The notes beneath the pieces are model-generated. The model saw only the letters and a program-made list of their open reading frames with translations. It was not told the DNA's origin and ran no database searches. Positions 42,620 to 49,544 of a stretch of DNA of 64,000 bases are shown one piece after another. Both the position numbers and the translations under genes were made by a program. Source of the stretch: JACPFV01 sp035526825 (GTDB taxonomy: Bacteria > Pseudomonadota > Gammaproteobacteria > Nevskiales > Nevskiaceae); the NCBI GenBank assembly GCA_035526825.1, contig DATLBT010000120.1:29839-93838 (forward strand), given 5' to 3'. The first letter of the stretch is position 1; each line of letters begins with the position of its first letter.

Positions 42620-43939
42620 ATGAGCAAAGCCATGCAGACACTGCGTATCCTCGCCCTCGCCATGACAGCGCTGCTCGCGGCTCATCCGGCGCAGGCGCAC
42701 TACGAGCGTGCCGAGCTCGAGCAGATGCTCGCGCCGATCGCGCTCTATCCCGACAGCGTGCTGTCCCACGTGCTGATCGCTGCCACGTATCCGGACCAGC
42801 TGGCGGAGGCCGCCGAGTGGTCGCGCGACCACCCCCGACTCGAGGGGGAAGCCGCGGTCGATGCCGTGGAGCGCAAGGATTGGGATCCCAGCGTGAAGGC
42901 GCTGGTCGCGTTCCCGGAAGTGCTCGCGCGCATGGACGAGGATCCGGAATGGACCGACGAGCTCGGCGATGCCTTCCTCGACCATGAGTCCGACGTCATG
43001 GATTCGGTGCAGAGCCTGCGCCAGCACGCTTACGACGCCGGCCGCCTCGGCTCGCTCGACAACGTCAAGGTGGTGCGTGAGCACCAGTACATCTACATCG
43101 AGCCGGCGCACCACCACGTGATTTTCGTTCCGTATTACGACCCGTGGTGGGCCTACGGGGGCTGGTGGTGGCCGCATCATCCGCCGTACTACTGGCGCAC
43201 CTGGTACGGCCGGCCGTACAGCTATTACGGCGGCGGCTGGTACTGGGGCACCTCGTACCGCGTGCAGCCGACGTTCTACTCCAGCACCTTCTACTGGCCG
43301 CAACGCCGTGTCGTGGTGAATTACCGCGAGCGCAACCTCTACTCGGGCCGCCACGTATCGCGCAGCGAAGACGTGCGCTACTGGCGGGAAGAGCCGGCGG
43401 CGCGCCGGCATGCCAGTCGACCGGTCGACCCGCGCTCGAGCCCGTCGCGCTCGTCCGCCGTCGAGAAGCGCGAGTACCGCAGTCGCGAGGCGCAGCGCCG
43501 CGAGGAAGGTCGCGACCGCGACACGCCGCAGAAGCCTGCCCGCCGCGACCGCCCGTCGAAGCGCTCCGCGGAGCGGGCGCCGCGTGACGAAGACGCCAGT
43601 CCCCGCCGCGAGCGGATGCAGCGCGGCCGCGAGTTGCGCGACAGTCAGCCGGCGGAGGCTCCCGCCACCCGGCGTGAGTCAGGCAGCGAGTACAACTCGC
43701 GCCGCAACGAGGCACCTGCACGACGCGAGATCCAGCGTGGGGATGAACCCCGTGCGGAGCGCGCTGCGCCGCAGTCGCAGCGCGAGGACGCGGAGCGCAA
43801 GAAGGCTCCGCGGCAGGGCGAGGAGGAATCTGAACCCCGTCGCAGCCCGCGCAACGAGTCTCGAGGTGAGTCGCGTAGTGAGTCGCGCCGCAACAACGGC
43901 GGCGGTAACGGCGAGGGCAACGGGCGCGGGCGGACTTGA
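42620..43939 (+). CDS. DUF3300 domain exported protein with arginine-rich tail
   Basis: The 439-residue product has a signal peptide ending AAHPAQAH, then the DUF3300 domain: ERAELEQMLAPIALYPDSVLSHVLIAATYPDQLAEAAEW, VKALVAFPEVLARMDEDPEWTDELGDAFL and VIFVPYYDPWWAYGGWWWPHHPPYYW. The last 180 residues are a low-complexity Arg/Glu/Ser tail that is probably disordered. The function of DUF3300 is unknown; the domain is typically exported. ATG at 42620 is used; a second ATG at 42632 is possible. Confidence 0.85.
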   Translation: MSKAMQTLRILALAMTALLAAHPAQAHYERAELEQMLAPIALYPDSVLSHVLIAATYPDQLAEAAEWSRDHPRLEGEAAVDAVERKDWDPSVKALVAFPEVLARMDEDPEWTDELGDAFLDHESDVMDSVQSLRQHAYDAGRLGSLDNVKVVREHQYIYIEPAHHHVIFVPYYDPWWAYGGWWWPHHPPYYWRTWYGRPYSYYGGGWYWGTSYRVQPTFYSSTFYWPQRRVVVNYRERNLYSGRHVSRSEDVRYWREEPAARRHASRPVDPRSSPSRSSAVEKREYRSREAQRREEGRDRDTPQKPARRDRPSKRSAERAPRDEDASPRRERMQRGRELRDSQPAEAPATRRESGSEYNSRRNEAPARREIQRGDEPRAERAAPQSQREDAERKKAPRQGEEESEPRRSPRNESRGESRSESRRNNGGGNGEGNGRGRT

Positions 43940-43955
43940 ATACCGCCGGCAACGG

Positions 43956-44414
43956 CTATCGCGTCGCCGCGGCCCCGGTGGACTTGGGGTTCGTTACAAA
44001 CCCGATCTTGACCAGCCCCGCCGCCTGCGCGTCGGCCATGATCTCGGCAAGGCGTTGGTACTGCGTGGTCTTCTCCGCGCGCAGGTGCAATTCCGGCTGA
44101 GGCGTCTTCAGCGCCGCCGACCGCACGCGCACCTTCCACTCGTCCACGGTCACTTCCTGGTCGTTCCAGAACAGCTTGCCTTGCGCGTCCAGCGACAGCG
44201 TGACGATGTCGGGCTTGTCCGGGTTTTTCGTGGCGGCGGCCTGAGGCAGGTCGATGGCGATCTTGTGGGTGACCAGCGGTGCCGTGATCATGAAGATGAT
44301 CAGGAGCACGAGCATGACGTCGACCATCGGCGTGACGTTGATCTCCGACATCGGCGGCGTGTCCGCACTGAAACGGCCGCCGTCGTGGCTGCCGTTGCCG
44401 GAGGAGAACGCCAT
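43956..44414 (-). CDS. ExbD-family biopolymer transport protein
   Basis: The 152-residue protein has the ExbD plan: cytoplasmic N-terminus, one transmembrane helix MSEINVTPMVDVMLVLLIIFMITAPLV with the conserved channel aspartate, and a periplasmic domain with LSLDAQGKLFWNDQEV and LHLRAEKTTQYQRLAEIMADAQAAGL. With ExbB it forms a proton channel that energises TonB. Its start is two bases after the ExbB stop. No TonB gene sits in this operon; the nearest TonB domain is in the chimeric gene at 48003-49544, which itself lacks channel partners. Confidence 0.93.
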   Translation of the reverse strand: MAFSSGNGSHDGGRFSADTPPMSEINVTPMVDVMLVLLIIFMITAPLVTHKIAIDLPQAAATKNPDKPDIVTLSLDAQGKLFWNDQEVTVDEWKVRVRSAALKTPQPELHLRAEKTTQYQRLAEIMADAQAAGLVKIGFVTNPKSTGAAATR

Positions 44415-44416
44415 CG

Positions 44417-45130
44417 CTACTTCGTCGCCCCGCGGTCTACGCGGGCGCCGGTCGTCATGTATTGGTGCAGGTCGTGGGCGAAGTTGTCGAAACTGCCGAT
44501 GACGACGCGATTGCTGCGCACGAGGAAGTTGTAACCGAGCACCGCCGGCACTGCCACCGCGAGGCCGATGGCGGTCATGATCAACGCTTCACCCACTGGC
44601 GCGGCGACGGCGTCGAGGCTGGCTTCGCCGGAAGCGCCGATGCGGATCAGGGCGTGGTAAATGCCCCAGACCGTGCCGAACAGGCCCACGAAAGGCGCAG
44701 TGCTGCCGACCGTGGCGAGGAACGTGAGCCCGGTCTCCAGCTGGCTGGTCTCGCGGCTGATGGCCTTGCGCAGCGAGCGCTCGACGAACTCGGACGCCGA
44801 CATCGCATCGCCGAGGCGGCCGCCGGTGTGCTTTTCGTGGTGCTGCGCGGCGTTGACGCAGTCGAGGCCGATCTTGGAAAACGGCTCGCTCTTGCGCTGG
44901 CCTTCGAGCCACTTGATGCCGTCGCCCAGCGAGCTCGCCTCCCAGAAGCGGGCGACCACGGTATCCGCCTTCTTGCGGATCGCGAAGGCGCGCAGCGCCT
45001 TGGTGATGATGTAGTACCAGCTGAACACGGCCATCAGCAACAACAGCAACAGCACGGCGAGGGCAACGCCGTCGGCCTGCGCGAGCAGGTTGCCGAAGCC
45101 CATCTGGTTGAGCGCGGAAGTCGAGTGCAT
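44417..45130 (-). CDS. ExbB/MotA/TolQ proton channel protein
   Basis: The 237-residue protein has three transmembrane segments (about 18-42, 140-160, 185-210). It has the family signature GLTFLATVGSTAPFVGLFGTVWGIYHALI and a second part GEALIMTAIGLAVAVPAVLGYNFLVR. It forms the pentameric part of the ExbBD motor in the inner membrane. It lies three bases after a rhodanese gene and two bases before exbD on the same strand. Confidence 0.94.
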   Translation of the reverse strand: MHSTSALNQMGFGNLLAQADGVALAVLLLLLLMAVFSWYYIITKALRAFAIRKKADTVVARFWEASSLGDGIKWLEGQRKSEPFSKIGLDCVNAAQHHEKHTGGRLGDAMSASEFVERSLRKAISRETSQLETGLTFLATVGSTAPFVGLFGTVWGIYHALIRIGASGEASLDAVAAPVGEALIMTAIGLAVAVPAVLGYNFLVRSNRVVIGSFDNFAHDLHQYMTTGARVDRGATK

Positions 45131-45133
45131 GGA

Positions 45134-45505
45134 TTACTCGGTGGGCAGCAGGGACTGGAGCGCGCGCCAGCCGCCGTCGACATTGACGACGTGGGTGTAG
45201 CCCATCTTCTGGAGATTGTCGGCAGCGATGGCGGAGCGAAAACCGCCGCCGCAATAAAGGTACAGCGGCTGGCTGCGGTCGGGATGGCGACTCTCGATGT
45301 CGCGCTCGATGATGCCCTTGCCGATCCACTCGGCGCCCCGGACGTGGCCGGCCGCGTACTCGCTCTCCTCGCGGACGTCGATCAACGCGGCGTGACGCTC
45401 CTTCTCCAGGATCGTGGGCAGCTCGGCGGCCTCGATGTTGCGGATGCGCCCTTTGGCCTCATTGACCAGCTTGAGGAATGCGCTCGAATGTCCGGCTGCG
45501 GCCAT
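45134..45505 (-). CDS. Rhodanese-like domain protein
   Basis: The 123-residue protein has a single rhodanese domain with ALIDVREESEYAAGHVRGAEWIGKG and the active-site loop LYLYCGGGFRSAIAA, whose cysteine would carry the persulfide. It is cytosolic. GGAG precedes the ATG at 45505. The coupling to exbB-exbD is not a standard arrangement; the tight spacing (three bases) argues for co-expression. Confidence 0.9.
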   Translation of the reverse strand: MAAAGHSSAFLKLVNEAKGRIRNIEAAELPTILEKERHAALIDVREESEYAAGHVRGAEWIGKGIIERDIESRHPDRSQPLYLYCGGGFRSAIAADNLQKMGYTHVVNVDGGWRALQSLLPTE

Positions 45506-45633
45506 GGTGGCTCCTGTGGAGTCCGATAGGTTACTAAGTAGCGGGCCGGGGCGCTAAGCTCTATGGACAAGTCGGCCGGAGGGGGCCTTGAAGTCACTCA
45601 TGCAGCCGATCGCGCAGTAATGTCGAAATCTCC

Positions 45634-46425
45634 ATGAGCCGGCCGAGCATCTTCATCACCGGCGCGGCGACCGGCATCGGTCGCGCGACCGCGCAGCATT
45701 TCCACCGTGGGGGCTGGTGCGTCGGCCTCTACGACGTCAACGAGGCCGGCGTGCGCGAACTCGCGGTGTCGCTGGGTGAGGGCGCCCTCGCCGGTAAGCT
45801 CGACGTGACCGATGCGGCGGGCATGGCGGCGGCGCTGGAGTCTTTCTTCGATGCCGCGGGGGGCCGGCTCGACGTGCTGTTCAACAACGCCGGCATCGCG
45901 GTGGTGGGCGACTTCGATGCGCTGCCGCTGCCGCGCCAGCTCGCGCTGGTCGACGTGAACCTCAAGGGCGTGATCATCGGCTGCCACGCGGCGTTCCCGT
46001 ACCTCAAGCGCACGCCGGGCTCGCGCGTGATCAGCATGTCGTCGGCTTCCGCCATCTACGGCGCGCCGGGATTCGCGAGCTACTGTGCGACGAAGTTCGC
46101 GGTAAAGGGCCTCACCGAGGCGCTCAACATCGAGTGGGACAAGCACGGCATCCGCTGCATGGATGTGCTGCCCCTGTTCGTCGACACGCCGATGGTCACG
46201 CAATTCGTCGAGCAATCCGGGGGCAAGCCCAAAAGCATGGATGCGCTCGGCATGCACCTGACCGCCGACGACATTGCCGCCACCGTGTGGCGCGCCGTGA
46301 ACTGGCGCTGGTGGCCGCGCATCCATTGGTATCCGGGCGCGCAGTCCTGGCTGCTCGCGCTGAGCTCCAAAGTTTCGCCGGGCTGGTTCAACCATCTCAG
46401 CACCAAGTGGGTGTCCGGATACTGA
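45634..46425 (+). CDS. SDR family oxidoreductase
   Basis: The 263-residue protein has the cofactor motif TGAATGIG, FNNAGIA, ISMSSASAIYG with the catalytic serine, and YCATKFAVKGLTEAL with the Tyr-Lys pair. An aspartate after the second strand (LYDVNE) suggests NAD preference. The C-terminus is hydrophobic and Trp-rich (WRWWPRIHWYPGAQSWLLAL), which may bring it to the membrane. It leads a six-gene plus-strand operon; the next gene starts one base after its stop. The substrate is unknown. Confidence 0.9.
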   Translation: MSRPSIFITGAATGIGRATAQHFHRGGWCVGLYDVNEAGVRELAVSLGEGALAGKLDVTDAAGMAAALESFFDAAGGRLDVLFNNAGIAVVGDFDALPLPRQLALVDVNLKGVIIGCHAAFPYLKRTPGSRVISMSSASAIYGAPGFASYCATKFAVKGLTEALNIEWDKHGIRCMDVLPLFVDTPMVTQFVEQSGGKPKSMDALGMHLTADDIAATVWRAVNWRWWPRIHWYPGAQSWLLALSSKVSPGWFNHLSTKWVSGY

Positions 46426-46426
46426 C

Positions 46427-47209
46427 ATGGCGCGCCCGATCGTATTCATCCACGGCATGTGGTGCACCGGCGCCAATTTTTCCCGGCTCGTCGAGATCCT
46501 CAAGGCGCGCGGCCATGCTTGCTACGCACCTTCGCTGCCGGCGCACGAGGTTGGCGTGGAACATCCGGAAGTCGGCACCCAAAGCGTCGCCGACTACCTT
46601 GCGTTCCTCGAGGACTATGTGCGCCGGCAGGGTTTTGCCGAGCCGCCGATACTGATCGGCCACTCGATGGGCGGGCTGCTCGCGCAGCAGCTCGCTGCAC
46701 GCATCAATCCTTTCGCGCTGGTGCTGCTGACCACGGCCGCGCCGTCGGGCACCTTCGGGCTGCGCCTCTCGAACGTGTGGTCGTTCACGCCGGTGGCGCT
46801 GCGCTGGGGCTGGTGGCGCAGGCCCCAGAAGTTGTCGTACAGGGGGTACGTAAACCGCGCTTACAACGGCGTGCCGGTCGAAAAGCATCGCAAGCTGTAC
46901 GAGGGCATGGTCGAGGAATCCGGCCGCGTGGTGCTCGAAATCGCCTTCTGGTTTCTGGCCGGTGGCAAGGCCACCCGGGTTGACGCGAGCGCCATCCGCT
47001 GCCCGGTGTACATCGTCAGCAGCGGCGAGGACCGCTTGACGCCGGCATCGGTCATCCGGCGCCTCGCCGCGAAACACTATCCGCACGCTTCGCTGCGGCA
47101 TTGGCCGCACCGCGGCCACTGGGTGCTCGACGACGCCGACACCGACGAGATGACCGCCGAGATTGCCAACTGGCTGCAGGGCCACGAAGCCCGGATGAAA
47201 CGCGCATGA
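46427..47209 (+). CDS. Alpha/beta hydrolase
   Basis: The 260-residue cytosolic protein has the alpha/beta hydrolase set: oxyanion strand PIVFIHGMWCTGANF, nucleophile elbow LIGHSMGGLLAQQLAA, aspartate in SSGEDRLTP and histidine near HRGHWVLDD. It is probably an esterase or lipase-like enzyme with lipid-type substrate, judging from the neighbouring lipid-transport-like genes, but this is inference. The start is one base after the SDR stop, and its stop overlaps the DUF3450 gene (ATGA, 47206-47209). Confidence 0.9.
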   Translation: MARPIVFIHGMWCTGANFSRLVEILKARGHACYAPSLPAHEVGVEHPEVGTQSVADYLAFLEDYVRRQGFAEPPILIGHSMGGLLAQQLAARINPFALVLLTTAAPSGTFGLRLSNVWSFTPVALRWGWWRRPQKLSYRGYVNRAYNGVPVEKHRKLYEGMVEESGRVVLEIAFWFLAGGKATRVDASAIRCPVYIVSSGEDRLTPASVIRRLAAKHYPHASLRHWPHRGHWVLDDADTDEMTAEIANWLQGHEARMKRA

Positions 47210-48006
47210 CCGCGCTTCATGCCAGGCGGCCCGCGGCCAGGCGGTCCGCGATGGGCCTCGTCGCTGCGATGGTCTGCATCCTGGCCCTGCTGCCGGTGGA
47301 CCCAGCGCGCGCCGCCGATGAAGTCGGCGAGGCGCTGGAAGCCAGCCTTTCGTCGCAGCGTGCCGCGCGCGAGTCGCAGCAGCGCGTCAACAAGTTCGAC
47401 GACGAAGCGAAGGTGCTGCGCGATAAGCGCCGGACCGCGCAGTGGAAGGCGCTGCAGCAGTCGGCCTACGCCGCGCAGCTCGAGGAGCAGGCTGCGATCG
47501 AGGAGAAGAAGCGCGGCGAGCTGGAGTCACAGCTCGCCCGCATCGCGTCGACCGGCACCGACCTGGCACCGCTGATGGCGCGCATGGTCGCCGAACTCGA
47601 GACGTTCATCGAGGCCGACCTGCCGTTTCTCCGCGAGGCGCGCCGCCAGCGCGTGGCCGACCTCAAGGCCTTGCTCGCCGATCCAACGCGCGGCGGTCCC
47701 GAGAAGTTCCGCCGCGTGCTCGAGGCCCATCGCAGCGAGGTCGAGTACGGACATTCCATCGGTGCGGAGGACCGCGAGGTTGACTGCGCCGGCGCGCGCG
47801 GCAAGGCGACGCTGGTGCGAGTGGGCCGCATCGGGCTGTACTGCCTGACGCCCGACGGCACGGGTGGCTACTGGGACGCGCGGCACAAGCGCTTCGAGAC
47901 ACTCGACGATGACGGCGTCGCCGAACTGAGGCGCGCAGTCGTGGTTGCGCGCGGCGACGGCCCGCCGGAGTTGCTGGTCCTGCCGGTGCGCGCGGGACGG
48001 GAATGA
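47206..48006 (+). CDS. DUF3450 periplasmic coiled-coil protein (TonB2-system associated)
   Basis: The 266-residue protein has a signal peptide ending DPARAAD (about residue 38). A long coiled coil follows (about 45-140: ESQQRVNKFDDEAKVL...LEEQAAIEEKKRGELESQLARIA) and then the DUF3450 C-terminal part with LPFLREARRQRVADLKALL, RVLEAHRSEVEYGHSIGAED and VRVGRIGLYCLTPDG. In Vibrio and Shewanella, DUF3450 genes sit directly before ttpC-exbB2-exbD2-tonB2. Here the following gene is a TtpC-TonB chimera, overlapping as ATGA at 48003-48006. Confidence 0.88.
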   Translation: MTALHARRPAARRSAMGLVAAMVCILALLPVDPARAADEVGEALEASLSSQRAARESQQRVNKFDDEAKVLRDKRRTAQWKALQQSAYAAQLEEQAAIEEKKRGELESQLARIASTGTDLAPLMARMVAELETFIEADLPFLREARRQRVADLKALLADPTRGGPEKFRRVLEAHRSEVEYGHSIGAEDREVDCAGARGKATLVRVGRIGLYCLTPDGTGGYWDARHKRFETLDDDGVAELRRAVVVARGDGPPELLVLPVRAGRE

Positions 48007-49544
48007 AAGGCCCCCTGCGTCTCTGCGCCGTACTCCTGCCTTTTCTTTCGGGCGGCGTTTTCGCGCAGGGCGAGCTCCTCAAGCAAGTTCGCGACAGCAA
48101 CCGAGCCGCGACGCAGCTCAATGCCGAGCGCGAAGCCCGCTTCGTGCGCGCGCGCGACGAGCAGGCGCGCCTGCTGGCCGAGACGCTCGCAGAGGTGCGC
48201 CGCCACGAAGGGCGCGTCGCGTCGGCGAAACAGCGCTGGACCGTGGCGCGCGCGACTTCTGCCGTGCTCGAGAAGAAGGTCGCGGTGGCCACGCGCGAGC
48301 TCGACACGTTGTACGACGCTGCGCGCGGCGCGGCCGTGGACCTGCACGACACCGCGGAAAAGTCGCTGGTGACCGCGCAGTTCCCCGAGCGCATGGAAGT
48401 GATCGCGCCGCTCGCGGCGAGCCAGACCTTGCCGGGCCCCGCTGAGCTCGAGACGCTATGGCGTGCCTTGCAGCAGGAAATGAAGGAGAGCGGCACGGTC
48501 GCGACGTTCAGCGCCGCGGTTGCCGGCGAGTCGGGCAAGGCCCAACGCGAAGTGACGCGCATCGGCGTGTTCACCGTGCTCGCCGCGGGCGCTGCGGACG
48601 CGGAGTATTTCGTGCTCCAGTCGGGCGGCCGCGCGCTGGTCGAGATGGAACGCCAGCCGCCGCGGCGCTATCGCGGCCTCGCCGAGGAATTCCGCGCTGC
48701 GCGGAGCGGCTACGCGACCATGCTGCTCGACCCGTCCCGCGGCCCGCTGCTGGTGGCCGAGGCCAATCGGCCGGGCCTGTTCGAGCGGCTGTGGCGCAGC
48801 GGCGTGGGCGGCTACTTCATCGCCGGCATCCTGCTGTTGGCGATCGCGCTCGCGGTGATGCAGTCGGTGTGGCTGCGCTCGCGCCTGATCATCGACGAGC
48901 AGAGCATCAGCGTCACGGTTGCAATCCTCGTCGCGTTCGCGCTGATCCAGTGGTGGCTGTGGCAGCCGGGCGAGCCGAGCGCGAACGAAAGCGTGGCGAT
49001 GGTCGAGCTGGTCTCCGAAGAAGAGCCGGAGAGCGAGGAGGAAGTGCCCGAGCCCGAGCTGACGCCGCCGCCGGCGCCGCCGTCGATGCCGGCTTCGACC
49101 AGCACGATGGCGCAGTTGCCCGCGCTGGCGATGCCTTCGGCCGCGCCGGTCGTGTCGAACATCCAGGTGCCGGTGAAAATCGGCGGTGGCAGTTCGCTGG
49201 CCGGCGCAGGCTTCGCGGGATTCGCCCGCGGCGAGGGCGCCGGCTTCGGCCGCGGGCAGGGCTTCAAGGGCAAGGAACTGGTGCCGCTGTCGACTGCGCG
49301 GCCACAGATGCCGGAGTGGGCCTGCAAGCAGGGCATCAAGGGCTGGGTCGAGGCGGTATTCACGGTGATGCCCAACGGCCGCGTGCAGGACGTGAAGATC
49401 GTCGATGCGCAGCCGCGCGGCGTCTACGAGATCGCCGCGATCGAGAGCATCAACAACTGGATCTATGCCGAAACCGACCGCGCGCGCGAAGTGAAGCAGC
49501 GCGTGCCGATGGACCCGGCCGACTGCGCGTTCAACTGGCGATGA
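48003..49544 (+). CDS. TtpC (N-terminal half)-TonB2 chimeric energy transducer
   Basis: The 513-residue protein joins two parts of the TonB2 system. Residues 1-288 match the TtpC periplasmic part: signal peptide, coiled coil ELLKQVRDSNRAATQLNAER, TAQFPERMEVIAPLAASQTLP, LQQEMKESG, VTRIGVF and LLDPSRGPLL, then a transmembrane helix GYFIAGILLLAIALAVMQSVW. The ExbB-type channel domain that should follow is absent. A second helix begins instead (301-320, SISVTVAILVAFALIQWWLW), then an acidic/proline stretch (336-361) and a TonB C-terminal domain (424-513, GKELVPLSTARPQMP, GIKGWVEAVFTV). Both periplasmic domains end up on the correct side. Start and stop overlap both neighbours. Confidence 0.85.
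   Translation: MKGPLRLCAVLLPFLSGGVFAQGELLKQVRDSNRAATQLNAEREARFVRARDEQARLLAETLAEVRRHEGRVASAKQRWTVARATSAVLEKKVAVATRELDTLYDAARGAAVDLHDTAEKSLVTAQFPERMEVIAPLAASQTLPGPAELETLWRALQQEMKESGTVATFSAAVAGESGKAQREVTRIGVFTVLAAGAADAEYFVLQSGGRALVEMERQPPRRYRGLAEEFRAARSGYATMLLDPSRGPLLVAEANRPGLFERLWRSGVGGYFIAGILLLAIALAVMQSVWLRSRLIIDEQSISVTVAILVAFALIQWWLWQPGEPSANESVAMVELVSEEEPESEEEVPEPELTPPPAPPSMPASTSTMAQLPALAMPSAAPVVSNIQVPVKIGGGSSLAGAGFAGFARGEGAGFGRGQGFKGKELVPLSTARPQMPEWACKQGIKGWVEAVFTVMPNGRVQDVKIVDAQPRGVYEIAAIESINNWIYAETDRAREVKQRVPMDPADCAFNWR

Noticed and set aside
48458..49540. Upstream extension of the TPR-DUF1329 frame through the TtpC-TonB gene
   Set aside because: The extension lies in another frame of a clear gene; the ATG at 49541, overlapping the previous stop, is the coherent start.
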